Part shown: one piece after another, positions 17,363 to 27,242 of the stretch
How the letters are laid out: each line of letters starts with the position of its first letter
Position numbering within the stretch: position 1 is the first letter of the stretch
Assembly (NCBI RefSeq): GCF_018390735.1
Contig: NZ_JAHBCL010000001.1
Location: 240,441 to 304,440, forward strand
From: Fusibacter paucivorans
GTDB lineage: Bacteria > Bacillota > Clostridia > Peptostreptococcales > Acidaminobacteraceae
Direction of reading: 5' to 3'
DNA length: 64,000 bases
Program-made: the position numbers and the translations under genes
The notes under the pieces: model-generated
Told to the model about the DNA's origin: nothing
Database searches by the model: none
What the model saw: the letters and a program-made list of their open reading frames with translations, nothing else

Positions 17363-18970
17363 TTAAATCCGAATTTCAAAATGCGTGTATTCGCCGAGCT
17401 CTGATTCGATACGAACTTCTCCACCAAGTGCATCGACAATACTTTTAACGATAGAGAGTCCCAATCCCATACCAGAATTTTGGCGCGCTGTATCAACCCG
17501 ATAAAAGGGTTCCCATATTTTTTGCAGCGATTCCGGCGCCATGCCAATACCGTTGTCTTTAACGGAAAGACAAACAGTCCGTTTTTCTTTCTGGAGCACA
17601 ATTTCAATTTCACCGTATTCATCAGTGTATTTAAAAGCATTGTCCACCAAATTATAAACAAGACGATTAAGCCATATTTCTTCAATTGGCAAATAACACT
17701 CCTCCTGACAAAGCGATGTGTGAATGACAATGTGCTTTGCATTATATTGAAAGTGCTTAATTGTCTGATGGATGGCATCTTGCATACTCGACTGAAATTT
17801 ATCATTCACAAAGTGATCACTAGAGGTATAAATCGAGAGACTGTTAATCATATAAGTCAAATCTTCCAGCGATGACTTAATGATTTGAAGTGATTGTTCT
17901 TTTTTGAGTTCACTGTCAAAATCACTGCTCAAGAGCAGATCAGTATTTAGGCTAATAGTGGCTATAGGCAGTTTTAAATCATGTGTGACACCGCGCAGTC
18001 GATCAACTTTGACCATCTGCTCACGAGACAACAATTGTCGAAATTGAAAAAAACGCTCCACAATAAGATAACCCGCTATTGCCAAAAGAAACAGTTCTTG
18101 ATAAAAGAGCTTAAAAACACTGAATTCAATATTAAGTGATGCTGCGCATAGGAGAATCGCTAACAGGGTCTGACCTTTCAAAGCCTTTTCTCCGCCGCCC
18201 TTATAATAGTTATAAAGTGACAAAAGCCAGTAGAAACCCGCAACATATTTCAATAAAGACAACTTTATCAATATGCCGATTGTTGAAAGAATCAAAAGGC
18301 AATAAACTTGTCTGCGCTTTTTAATCAAGCTGTCAGATGCCATGTATATAACGGGCAGAAGCAGCATAATACCTATATTAAAATGCACGAGCATTACAAT
18401 GGCAACCATTGACAATAGCCGTGTAAAACGCTGCCGTCGAAAACCGATGAAATGAAAAGCCGCACCGACAATCAACATCATAGATGCAAAGATCCGAACG
18501 CTCTGCTTAAGCACGATCAGTTGGTTGACCTTCGAAAAGTCCCCTGCAAAAACAGTTGTCAAATCAAGGCTATTGGCGATATATGCCGTTATGTCCGTAT
18601 AGAAGTCAACGCGATGATTCTAATAAAAGTCAGGCGTAATGGCGTAAAAGAGATAATCCGTCCCTTGATAGGCCGGATAATCACGCGATTCATTCTGAGC
18701 AATCAGCGACCGATTAGCATAGAGCCACGTGCGCTTAGGATAACCAAACTGTACAAAAGTAATCGGTGTATCATTTTCCGCATAGAGTTGAACTTCTCCC
18801 GAAAACCAGTGGAGCATGGTAACCCTTCGCAAGTCAATATCTTCATCGTTGATAAAGTTCCCCGCCTCTACGTGATTGACGATAGCGCGTGATATTTTAT
18901 ACTGTGCAAAATCTAAGAAATTTGCTAGCAGGACCACGATGATTATCAGCCCAAATACTTTCTTTTTCAT
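17363..18970 (-). pseudogene. Membrane sensor histidine kinase interrupted by one in-frame TAG
   Basis: A single reading frame of 534 sense codons broken only by TAG at 18620-18622. The first 116 residues start MKKKVFGLIIIVVLL (membrane anchor) and form an extracytoplasmic domain; the frame continues after the amber as NHRVDFYTDITAYIANSLD and then membrane helices, H-box RLRGVTHDLKLP, N-box LVDNAFKYT, and G-boxes DNGIGM and GMGLGLSIV. The start overlaps the response-regulator stop by ATGA, so coupling is tight. An internal TTG at 18562 could start the kinase half alone, without the first sensor region. All catalytic boxes are intact, so the lesion is recent, suppressed, or a sequence error. 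Confidence 0.8.
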
Positions 18971-19635
18971 TTAATCACCACGAGTGCATAACCCTTCCCA
19001 TAGACATTTTCAATGAAGACGTTATTGGTTTCCAATGATTCAATGCTCTTGCGCAGCCTCGAAATCGACGTATGAATTCTAAAGTTTTCGATGTTGACAG
19101 TTGATTCCAGCGATGCGATATCTTTTTTATATAAAATGCTGTCAGATTTGTATTTATCATAGAGCAGTTTTAGAAGTACTGCTTGAGAGTGCGGCAGTTG
19201 TATTTCGCCAAAGTCAGAGGAAAGTGTTAATTTTTCGAGATCAAGCACCAAATCGCCAATTTGATAGATGAGCTTTTCCTTATCCTGCCGCGATGCAATC
19301 GCCTTTAACTTATAAGAAAGTTCAAACAAGGTCACAGGCTTCGTCATATAATCGTCCGCACCGCATTCATAAGCCATGCGTTTGGTTTCTTCCTGACCAA
19401 GTGCTGATACCATAATAACAATGGCATTTGAATGACGTTTGATATAGGGAATCAAGTCATAACCATTGCCATCCGGCAGCATAATGTCTAAAATTGCAAC
19501 GGCTATGCGTTGCGTCTTCACCACTTTTTTCGCACTTTCAATATCATATGCAGTCACAATATCAAATGAAGTCTCTAAGGCATTTTCATAGGTGTCCATC
19601 AATTTTTGGTTATCTTCAACAATCAGCACTTTCAT
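18967..19635 (-). CDS. OmpR-type response regulator
   Basis: A 222-residue two-component regulator. The receiver domain has the acidic pair ED at 7-8, phosphoacceptor Asp50 in AILDIMLPDG, and the lysine in DDYMTKP; the C-terminal ~100 residues form a winged helix (NIENFRIHTSISRLRKSIE, ENVYGKGYAL). The ATG at 19635 lies inside the 3' end of the upstream sensor gene and has GAGGAGG. It overlaps the kinase start by four bases. Its DNA-binding half is shorter in sequence similarity to classic OmpR, but the recognition helix and wing are evident. Confidence 0.93.
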   Translation of the reverse strand: MKVLIVEDNQKLMDTYENALETSFDIVTAYDIESAKKVVKTQRIAVAILDIMLPDGNGYDLIPYIKRHSNAIVIMVSALGQEETKRMAYECGADDYMTKPVTLFELSYKLKAIASRQDKEKLIYQIGDLVLDLEKLTLSSDFGEIQLPHSQAVLLKLLYDKYKSDSILYKKDIASLESTVNIENFRIHTSISRLRKSIESLETNNVFIENVYGKGYALVVIK

Positions 19636-22228
19636 GCACTGCCTCCTCAATATAATAATCTGCAACAGAACAGTACGACGATTTGGCAATGAGCGCTTTC
19701 CCATGTGCCTGAGCAAAAGCACTTATAAATTGCCGCAATGTTTCATCCTCTCCAATATCATCTTCAAGTTCCGTATCGAGCAACAGCAATGAAACGGGGA
19801 AATATTTCAACTGAACTTCCTTTTTCAAATCGCGTCCAAAATCTTTAATGACAAAATGGATAAATTCCGGAATCTCCAAATTGGCATCCACATAGAGAAA
19901 TGCCTCCATTGATACAGCAAAATACAGTGCATGACGACCTTTATTCAAATGTGAAACCCATTCTAAAAATCCCTTGCTTTCAACTGTCTCATCAAATATT
20001 TCCATAAGGTACGCTCTGGCTTCACGTTTGTCTTCATTTAAAAGTTTTTTCAGCATTGCCGTGTTCAGCGAAGTACCCAAGTCCATTTTTTCAATATATC
20101 TCAACAGCGTTTGATACTGCATTCCTTCAACATTCGGCACCACATAACGCCATTGTAGAATACCGTCGCTGTCGACAACATGCACACATTTAGCCGCAAT
20201 ATCTCCGCTCTTAATCAAGCGCTTAATCTGTTCTTCACGCGCCAGTCGATTCTTATAAATGTCTTGCTGTTTTGCACTGTAATAGTAGACGTTCTTTTTT
20301 GTCCTAGCAGCTTCTATTCCTGAAAGCAGTTGTGACAGCAATATTTCTACAGTATCCTTAGCAGTATAATCGACATAGCTCATGGCAACGTTATATGGGA
20401 GCATCAAATCGGCCAAATAGATTTTATTGCGTGCCATTTCATGTATGTCCTCAAATGATTTTGGATCTGCTGCTTTGACCAGGTACATACTGGATGTCAC
20501 ATAAAAAACTTCATCCGGCGATTTTAATGCTTTTCTGAGTCCCTCTGCAAAGTTTCGCATATATTTTTCATAGCGCTTCTTACCGTAATGGCTTCTAAGC
20601 CGATTGGCATCCGCCACTTCAACCAAGCCTAAATAGCCTTCTGTTTTTCTGAGCTTTCGTTCCAGCCACTTGAGATTCCCCATCCGATACGGATTGTCAA
20701 AAAATAATTTTTTTATAATGCGCTTACTTATGCGATCTATTCCGAACAGCAAAATTGCAACCCCGGATAATGCAAATACGATTTTTAAATTCGTCGAAAC
20801 ACGTCCGACGTCATTGTTCTGCTCCTGGATGATCTTATCAACATCTATAATGGCGAGACATTTGTTTAAGATATCCATACAGGTGGCCTGACCACTGACG
20901 AAGTAGTTAGATTTTGTAAAAAAATCACCGCGTTCAATAAAGGAACGTCTAAGCGAACTCATATCATAGTAATCTTTTGGTAGTACCAGATAGTCAATAC
21001 GATCATTTTTTAAAGCACTTTCCGCACTTGATACGCTTTCAAATACAACCACGTCAATAGGAGGCATTTCATCTTTCAACTGGCTGAACAAATTGGGGAC
21101 CCCCAAAACACCAATGCGTTTTGACGCCAGCTCATAGATTTCTCGAAATGCCCTTTTGTCTGCACTGCCAATGGCAATTAATTCATTTTCAAAAGCGGTC
21201 GTCGATTGATATGTCTGCGATGGTATATTGTCAATATAAAAGTCGATATCTTCTCTCAGCCGCAAATTCTTTAGGCTGTCAACGGTATAATAGACATTTG
21301 TATTCGAGATAAAAGCGATCTTATCAATAATGGTCGGCAGTATCCCTCGAAGGTTGTAAGTCTCACCTGTATAATATAAAAAATATTCTTCTGGAATACC
21401 AACATGAAGTGATGGATGTTCTGTCAAAAATACCTGCTCTTCATCTGAAAATACAATTTGCGTTCGCTCAACTTCAAAGCCGATCAGGTCTGCAACCGCC
21501 ATATCCCATTTTTTTGACTTTAGATAATCAACTTCTTTGGATAATATACTGTAAAGAATGGGATACTGATCGCTGACACCAACGTGATTTGTACCTTTCG
21601 AAATACTCTCTATTTCAAAATAATGGAGACTGCCAATGTTCTCTTCAAAGCTCTTTGAAGTGAGGAAACCATCAATAATACCTTCTTCAAAAGCTTCTCT
21701 TGTTTTCTGCACATTATCAAAAGCTACAAGCGTATAGGGAATATTCGGAAAATCAGACGCAAAAGCCTCAGCGAGTGCATTGCCTTTCTCAATACCGATG
21801 ACCTTGCCGTTTAGGTCACTAAAAGTTGTAATTGGCGACGTTTCAGACGAGTAAATACCGCAGGGAATTGGTGCAAAGGAATCTGTGAAGTGCGTATATG
21901 TTAAGCGTTCCGGCGTTATATTCATGTTCATAACAATGGGGAGTGTTCCTTCTTTAAGCATTCCTAGCGTTTGCTGCCAAGGCGCCTCGTACAGTTGAAG
22001 CTTTAAACCCGTGTCTGCCTCAATTTGTGCACAGAGCTTTTCACTAAAACGCTGTTCTTTATCAGTTGGAAAATACCCTACTTCAAAAATGGTATTTTGG
22101 TGTGCCGCCATATAATTTTTTTCTTCATCGGATAAATAAAGCGGCCAGTTAATAACATTAATATAAACGATATAGCCCAAAACGACTATAAAACCTAACA
22201 GCATTGAAAGTATTGTGCGCCTTTTCAT
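19616..22228 (-). CDS. Double periplasmic-binding sensor with degenerate GGDEF and EAL-like regions
   Basis: An 870-residue membrane protein. One N-terminal membrane helix is followed by two tandem type-3 solute-binding domains (roughly 40-260 and 265-500), the second beginning EHPSLHVGIPEEYFLYY. A membrane helix (KIVFALSGVAILLFGI) leads to cytoplasmic regions resembling GGDEF (~545-700) and EAL (~720-870). In the first, the GGDEF loop is replaced by SSMYL after SPDEVFYVT; in the second, EAL and metal-binding motifs are missing. It is therefore probably a ligand sensor that no longer makes or breaks c-di-GMP. It is translationally coupled to the response regulator. GGGGGA precedes the ATG at 22228. 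Confidence 0.75.
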   Translation of the reverse strand: MKRRTILSMLLGFIVVLGYIVYINVINWPLYLSDEEKNYMAAHQNTIFEVGYFPTDKEQRFSEKLCAQIEADTGLKLQLYEAPWQQTLGMLKEGTLPIVMNMNITPERLTYTHFTDSFAPIPCGIYSSETSPITTFSDLNGKVIGIEKGNALAEAFASDFPNIPYTLVAFDNVQKTREAFEEGIIDGFLTSKSFEENIGSLHYFEIESISKGTNHVGVSDQYPILYSILSKEVDYLKSKKWDMAVADLIGFEVERTQIVFSDEEQVFLTEHPSLHVGIPEEYFLYYTGETYNLRGILPTIIDKIAFISNTNVYYTVDSLKNLRLREDIDFYIDNIPSQTYQSTTAFENELIAIGSADKRAFREIYELASKRIGVLGVPNLFSQLKDEMPPIDVVVFESVSSAESALKNDRIDYLVLPKDYYDMSSLRRSFIERGDFFTKSNYFVSGQATCMDILNKCLAIIDVDKIIQEQNNDVGRVSTNLKIVFALSGVAILLFGIDRISKRIIKKLFFDNPYRMGNLKWLERKLRKTEGYLGLVEVADANRLRSHYGKKRYEKYMRNFAEGLRKALKSPDEVFYVTSSMYLVKAADPKSFEDIHEMARNKIYLADLMLPYNVAMSYVDYTAKDTVEILLSQLLSGIEAARTKKNVYYYSAKQQDIYKNRLAREEQIKRLIKSGDIAAKCVHVVDSDGILQWRYVVPNVEGMQYQTLLRYIEKMDLGTSLNTAMLKKLLNEDKREARAYLMEIFDETVESKGFLEWVSHLNKGRHALYFAVSMEAFLYVDANLEIPEFIHFVIKDFGRDLKKEVQLKYFPVSLLLLDTELEDDIGEDETLRQFISAFAQAHGKALIAKSSYCSVADYYIEEAVHESADC

Positions 22229-22249
22229 GTCATTATTCCCCCAGAGCTC

Positions 22250-22258
22250 ATTATAACA
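22250..22258 (-). promoter_or_regulatory. Extended -10 promoter of the signalling operon
   Basis: TGTTATAAT on the minus strand (TATAAT at 22255-22250), about 22 bases before the sensor start codon. The transcript would begin close to the ribosome site. No good -35. Confidence 0.45.
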
Positions 22259-22348
22259 TGAATACACCGATAAACCGCTTTTCAGCTTCGTTATTTTGCC
22301 GTTTAAGCATCTGCAAAAGCGGATACAATTTAAATCTTACGATTTGAA

Positions 22349-22402
22349 GAAGTGACATCCTTCAAATTTTAATCAATAAAAACGCCTGCTTGTCACAGGC
22401 GT
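22349..22402 (-). terminator. Terminator of the acetyltransferase gene, beside a partial dispersed-element end
   Basis: ACGCCTG (22382-22388) pairs with CAGGCGT (22396-22402), and the minus strand continues into TTTTTATT. Next to it, GAAGTGACATCC-TTCAAATTTTAATC at 22349-22374 matches the left end of the 111-bp element. Confidence 0.75.
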
Positions 22403-22427
22403 CTCTCAATAACTGATATGATCTTGA

Positions 22428-22467
22428 ATGCTTTAGGATGCTTTAGAATGCTTTAAAATGCTTTATT
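22428..22467. repeat. Four tandem 10-bp units
   Basis: ATGCTTTAGG, ATGCTTTAGA, ATGCTTTAAA, ATGCTTTATT, directly after the acetyltransferase stop codon (22473). Confidence 0.8.
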
Positions 22468-22472
22468 CAGAT

Positions 22473-23039
22473 TCACAAATCTGTCTTAATGACTTTTGCC
22501 GGAACACCCGCTACGATCGTCCTTGCCGGAACATCCTTCGTCACCACGGAACCCGCAGCGATAATCGCACCATCTCCAACGGTAATACCGGGGACAATGG
22601 TGACTTGTGCACCAATCCAGACATCTTTGCCAATCACAATAGGTCCGGGAAGCATATCTTTTCGATTTTCAGGAGCCTGTACATGATTGAGTGTTGCCAT
22701 GACTACTTTTGGTCCGATGAGCGTGCCGTCGCCAATAGTAATGCCGGCGTGATCTTGAAAATGGCAATCCGAGTTAATGAAGACATTTTTACCAACGCTG
22801 ATCTGAACACCGCATTCTGTATGGAACGGCGGATGCAAGCCAAATGTATCGTCCACAGGTTTTTGAATAAGCTTAAAAAATAATTGTCTCAGCTCCTGTG
22901 GCGGATGGTATTTACCATTGATTTCAGCTGTAATCTTAAAAGCCTCCTGCGCAAGATAATGCATCATTTCATGATAACCTGATCCGCTTTTGATCGTATT
23001 ACCGCTTTTGATATGATCGAATAATAAACTGGTATCCAT
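22473..23039 (-). CDS. Maltose/galactoside O-acetyltransferase family protein (left-handed beta helix)
   Basis: A 188-residue hexapeptide-repeat acetyltransferase of the LacA/Maa group, which moves acetyl from acetyl-CoA to a sugar hydroxyl. The N-terminal helical domain ([28 protein letters not shown]) precedes the beta helix with repeats such as [29 protein letters not shown]; the catalytic histidine is likely that in [11 protein letters not shown]. The end, [24 protein letters not shown] style (here [28 protein letters not shown]), is characteristic. GGTGG precedes the ATG. Monocistronic. Acceptor sugar unknown. Confidence 0.92.
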   Translation of the reverse strand: MDTSLLFDHIKSGNTIKSGSGYHEMMHYLAQEAFKITAEINGKYHPPQELRQLFFKLIQKPVDDTFGLHPPFHTECGVQISVGKNVFINSDCHFQDHAGITIGDGTLIGPKVVMATLNHVQAPENRKDMLPGPIVIGKDVWIGAQVTIVPGITVGDGAIIAAGSVVTKDVPARTIVAGVPAKVIKTDL

Positions 23040-23230
23040 TGAGAACCACCTTTCATGTTCAGCATGCTCTCAATCCGTTACTTTATATCCCTTTGAGAAC
23101 ATGCGTCATTTACTGTTTCCCGCCAATACTTTTTGCCAATACCGCAAGATGGTTCTATTTTATCGCATCAACCCGACTTTAGATCAATACCCTTTTTATT
23201 TTTTTATTGCCGTTTAGAATTTCTTTGTTT

Positions 23231-24397
23231 TTAATCTCTTTGAAACAAATCTCTTGTGTATACTTTTTCAGCTGCATCAAGCAGCTCTGCCGTCATACGA
23301 TTGGCGACGATGCAATCAGCCATCTCCTTAAACACCTCTAAATCCTGTATCACCTTTGAATTAAAGAATGCATCTGCTTCTAAAACCGGTTCGTAGACAA
23401 TGATCTCAATGCCCTTTGCCTTAAGGCGTTTCATAACACCTTGTATCGCCGACTGTCTAAAATTATCGGAATCCGTCTTCATTGTCAGCCGATAAATCCC
23501 AACCACTTTTGGATTTCGCCTTAAAATCATCTCAGCAATATGATCTTTCCGCGTGCGATTGGCATCGACGATGGCAGACATTAAATTTTGCGGCACATCT
23601 GCATAATTGGCGAGCAGCTGCTTTGTATCTTTGGGCAGGCAATAACCGCCATAACCAAAGGACGGGTTGTTGTAATGGTTGCCAATGCGGTCATCCATTC
23701 CAACGCCTTTGATGATCTGCATGGTATCAAGACCTCTCATTTCTGCATAGGAATCGAGTTCGTTAAAATAAGCGACGCGCAGTGCCAAATACGTATTGGC
23801 AAAGAGTTTAATGGATTCCGCCTCCATGGCATTGGTATAGAGTACGGAAACATCTGCTTTTTCAGCCCCCTGAACAAAGAGTGCCGCAATCGACGCCGCA
23901 CGTTCTGACTGCTCGCCGATAATAATGCGAGACGGGTGCAAGTTATCATATAGCGCCTTGCCCTCTCTTAAAAATTCAGGCGAAAAAATGATATTATCCG
24001 TTTCGAACATCGTCTTTACCTTCTTGGTATAGCCCACGGGTACTGTGGACTTTATCACCATTACCGCATTTGGGTTAAAGGACAAAACACTTGCAATAAC
24101 CGCTTCCACAGAGCGGGTGTTAAAGTAGTTTCTCTCCGAATCATAATTGGTTGGCGTTGCAATAATCACGACGTCGGCATCACGATATGCTGCATAATGA
24201 TCTTTCGTCGCTTTAAGATTCAGCGGCTTTTCTTTTAAATAAAAGGTGATTTCCTCATCAATAATCGGCGATTCCCTTCGATTGACCATCTCAACGCGTT
24301 CATCTAAAATATCGACTGCCGTCACCACATTATGCTGTGCCAGCAATATTGCATTTGAAAGGCCAACATAGCCAAGTCCTGCCACTGCAATTTTCAT
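23231..24397 (-). CDS. ugd: UDP-glucose/GDP-mannose dehydrogenase family protein
   Basis: A 388-residue enzyme that oxidises a nucleotide sugar, most likely UDP-glucose to UDP-glucuronate, using two NAD+. The N-terminal Rossmann motif is [10 protein letters not shown] (7-16); [10 protein letters not shown] and the catalytic Cys253 in [12 protein letters not shown] are intact. The short form (388 residues) is typical of the bacterial Ugd of Streptococcus type. AAGGAG precedes the ATG. It follows the GH36-like/GT4 group on the same strand with a 137-base gap, so the product may feed glycan synthesis encoded there. Confidence 0.93.
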   Translation of the reverse strand: MKIAVAGLGYVGLSNAILLAQHNVVTAVDILDERVEMVNRRESPIIDEEITFYLKEKPLNLKATKDHYAAYRDADVVIIATPTNYDSERNYFNTRSVEAVIASVLSFNPNAVMVIKSTVPVGYTKKVKTMFETDNIIFSPEFLREGKALYDNLHPSRIIIGEQSERAASIAALFVQGAEKADVSVLYTNAMEAESIKLFANTYLALRVAYFNELDSYAEMRGLDTMQIIKGVGMDDRIGNHYNNPSFGYGGYCLPKDTKQLLANYADVPQNLMSAIVDANRTRKDHIAEMILRRNPKVVGIYRLTMKTDSDNFRQSAIQGVMKRLKAKGIEIIVYEPVLEADAFFNSKVIQDLEVFKEMADCIVANRMTAELLDAAEKVYTRDLFQRD

Positions 24398-24533
24398 CGT
24401 CTTCTCCTTTTATTCGTAAAATGATTACAGCCCAATTTGCGATTGCATCACTTTTCTTCATTCCTTTGGCGTCCCATTAGCAATTGCTTCGACCGTTTAA
24501 TATACACATACAAACTGCCTGATCTTTTCTCTT

Positions 24534-26933
24534 TTACCGCAATATCATTATTTCAGCAGAATCAAATGCTGCGTGAATGACGATTCGTAAAAGGCCATCC
24601 TGCCATTCAAATGCTATTCGCATACCATTGAGGGCCACCTCGCGCGGACATTCCCGAAGATAGACGACAATGTGCGAATCTCTCGGGTGCTTGGCGCGGA
24701 AACATTTGAATATCACACGCGATTCATTGATGATTACATCGGAAATCAGTTGACGGCTTCCTGCAACGTGCATTGACACATCACCAATAACGGCGGCATC
24801 TGCAACAACAGGCGCTATAATCTGATAAAAAAACTTGCGTCGCGCCATGATATACGTCATCGATGTCTCAGCATCGGTTAAATAGCCGCATCTTTTAAAA
24901 TAATCATAGACGTAATAGGTCATCGTTTCTGTGGTTGTAGATGCTTCTGTTGCAACTGTGGCGATTGTAGCTGCGGCGGTCATCATCTCATTTACGGCAA
25001 CCTCCAGTGTTGCTTTTCGGCCAAATGGATGCACATTAAAGAGAAGCAAATAATAAATGGAATAGCCGTTTCTTTCTAAATCACGCAAATCTTTCTTAGA
25101 TGCATCAGGATGCACACCTGCATAGGGCACACCTGCATAGGACAATTCTGAATAACTGTAGACGGCAACGCCGCGATCATTTTGAAGCAGTCTTGGATTG
25201 TACAGAAAGCATTTGTCCAGCGGTTGACACGGCACATCGGGTTTGACGATTTCGCCGTCGCTTAGCGCAACGCGTCGTATCAGCTCGATATTTTCACTGC
25301 CGATTTTATCGCCAAGTCCAATAGGGCCGCAAGACAGCCCAAGCCAAATGAATTCAAATTTTGCATAGCTTGAAAAGGGATGCATATGACTGCTGCCCGA
25401 CAGCCGATTATCGTAAAAAGGATATTTCCCCAGCGCATGAATAAATGGACTCGCATAGAGATGCCACCACCAGCGATTGGTCCCCTCAATAAAAAAACTA
25501 GCCGAATCCGAGGTGCTTCGAATCGTGGTAACACTCTGCATGGCCACGCTGTTTAACGTCATGTGCGGCTGCGTCATACAGAGTTGAAGTGTCAAATGTC
25601 CGGTTGCATTATCCGATGATTCTATGGTGCGACAGGCTTCATCAAGACCGCTAAAGTAACCTTCCGATATCGCCAGATCGCGAAATGCCCGATGATGATC
25701 ATTCATGTATTGAAGCCAATCGTGAATCACAAAACTCAGCCGCCATTTCGGATGGGCAAAAATCTCTAAAAACAGTTTTTTGGAGGCAGCTCTCGTCTTC
25801 GGAACGGCAAAAGTGTCGAGCACAAAATCACCGGGACGCGCCTCAACATAGATGGAATCGTTTGCGAGTTGCTTAAAATGACAGCCCAACGGCGTTCTCA
25901 AAATTGACTGGACGTGACTGATTCGCGCTTCATCAAAGAGCTTCAGCCGCTTATATTTTTGGAAAAACGGCAGCATCGCGTTAAAATTCTTACTGAGCGT
26001 TGATTCCTTTGGTGCCCAGTCTACAATGCCCGCCGTGTAATGATCTCCCTCTTTTTGATACCACCACGAATCCAGTTGATAGCTGCCAAAGGCGATACCA
26101 ATTCGATCATGATGTGCTCTCAGTGCTGTAAGCGTTGCTTCATAGGAGGTCTTCCGATGCGTGTGATACCAGTAAGAGGCACCTGCATTAGTCCAATAGC
26201 TCAAATGCGTCAGCAGGACATCGGCATCTTTTGGTATAACAGATGTCCGATGCCGCACGCGGAGTATATCTCCCCATCGCGCAAGCGTACGATTGACACC
26301 ACGTCCCAGTACCAGCACCGTTTGGTATTCCGTATCTTTTTCAATCATTTTAACAGCTCTTGGCAGGCCGCACTTGATCTCAGGCGGAAAGCTGTTGATA
26401 CTCACCGTTCCATGCAATAGATGATTGAGTGGGGACAGTACAATTGTTTCAAACTGGCCATTTGTCACCATCAGCGGCGAGTGCTTGCCATCGCGCATCG
26501 GCTGCACAACCCGTCCCTGCCACATGAGCGGGTAGTTAAACGGCACCTGTCTTTTATAACTCAGCATCGCGCAGTCATCTGCCCAGATATCGCCTTCAAA
26601 ATTCGGAAAGGCAATGTAGGGATGTTCAAAGATGGACTTTTTATTCTTTCCTTTGATTTTATAGTGATTGAGGATTTCGAAGATGATAAAATCCGAATAC
26701 ATTCTCACAATACCGGTAAATTGGCGCTTTTCATTTGCAGGACTCTGGTATAAAATTCGGTATTCGGTATATGATCCATATTCATTCGTCCCTTCAAGCT
26801 GTTTCACTTTTTGAGGTGTGGCCTCATACTTGCCAATGCGTGCCTTGATCCTGTTCCCAAGCATGTATTTGTTAAAAAAGTGTATTTCAAAATACCCCTT
26901 TGATTGATGGTATAAAAGATGGTAGTCCGCCAT
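24534..26933 (-). CDS. GH36-like (raffinose synthase/Sip1-like) glycoside hydrolase-related protein
   Basis: A 799-residue soluble protein with no signal peptide. The centre (~285-320) reads like a TIM-barrel strand region (GIAFGSYQLDSWWY, AGIVDWAPKES), and the segment LSCGPIGLGDKIGSENIELIRR then ALSDGEIVKPDVPCQPLDKCFLYNP (~560-605) resembles the C-terminal barrel of plant raffinose synthase/Sip1-type GH36 relatives. Catalytic aspartates cannot be assigned with certainty. An in-frame 15-base duplication produces YAGVPYAGV near residue 600. Its ATG directly follows the stop of the 102-residue gene, so it is part of the GT4 operon. Remodelling of an alpha-linked glycan or glycolipid is plausible but unproven. 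Confidence 0.45.
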   Translation of the reverse strand: MADYHLLYHQSKGYFEIHFFNKYMLGNRIKARIGKYEATPQKVKQLEGTNEYGSYTEYRILYQSPANEKRQFTGIVRMYSDFIIFEILNHYKIKGKNKKSIFEHPYIAFPNFEGDIWADDCAMLSYKRQVPFNYPLMWQGRVVQPMRDGKHSPLMVTNGQFETIVLSPLNHLLHGTVSINSFPPEIKCGLPRAVKMIEKDTEYQTVLVLGRGVNRTLARWGDILRVRHRTSVIPKDADVLLTHLSYWTNAGASYWYHTHRKTSYEATLTALRAHHDRIGIAFGSYQLDSWWYQKEGDHYTAGIVDWAPKESTLSKNFNAMLPFFQKYKRLKLFDEARISHVQSILRTPLGCHFKQLANDSIYVEARPGDFVLDTFAVPKTRAASKKLFLEIFAHPKWRLSFVIHDWLQYMNDHHRAFRDLAISEGYFSGLDEACRTIESSDNATGHLTLQLCMTQPHMTLNSVAMQSVTTIRSTSDSASFFIEGTNRWWWHLYASPFIHALGKYPFYDNRLSGSSHMHPFSSYAKFEFIWLGLSCGPIGLGDKIGSENIELIRRVALSDGEIVKPDVPCQPLDKCFLYNPRLLQNDRGVAVYSYSELSYAGVPYAGVHPDASKKDLRDLERNGYSIYYLLLFNVHPFGRKATLEVAVNEMMTAAATIATVATEASTTTETMTYYVYDYFKRCGYLTDAETSMTYIMARRKFFYQIIAPVVADAAVIGDVSMHVAGSRQLISDVIINESRVIFKCFRAKHPRDSHIVVYLRECPREVALNGMRIAFEWQDGLLRIVIHAAFDSAEIMILR

Positions 26934-27242
26934 TTAATCGTCCTCCGCACTATTTAGCCTAGAACCACTGATTTCAAAATGACCGACTGGGAAGTCGACA
27001 ATTCCATAGAAGGATTGTTCGTCTAGGAAACGAAGATCAATCTCAATGTGTACGATATCGATGTGCCACTGGAATACGATTTGCGATGCCTGCGTCATAA
27101 CGGTTTCCAACTGCCACGATCGTTTCAGCCACTTCAATACTGCTGTATATCGTTTTTTATCTTTTACCTTTACGATCTCAAGCTGTGGCTTGAATCCCAC
27201 TAAAAAAGGAAGCTTCACCTTATAAATACCTGCAAAGGACAA
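26934..27242 (-). CDS. Conserved-looking small protein of unknown function
   Basis: A 102-residue soluble protein I do not recognise. It is rich in beta-strand-like alternation (VFQWHIDIVHIEIDLRFLDEQSFYGIVDFPVGHFEI) with a basic N-terminal half. The start is TTG at 27242, the base after the glycosyltransferase stop, with GGAGA eight bases upstream inside the previous gene. Its stop abuts the ATG of the GH36-like gene (TAAATG). The gapless packing argues that it is real and works with its neighbours. Confidence 0.6.
   Translation of the reverse strand: MSFAGIYKVKLPFLVGFKPQLEIVKVKDKKRYTAVLKWLKRSWQLETVMTQASQIVFQWHIDIVHIEIDLRFLDEQSFYGIVDFPVGHFEISGSRLNSAEDD

Noticed and set aside
18620..18622. 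Pyrrolysine as the leading explanation for the kinase TAG
   Set aside because: Several normal genes in the window end in TAG, histidine kinases are not known Pyl proteins, and no pyl genes are visible; kept only as a minor option.
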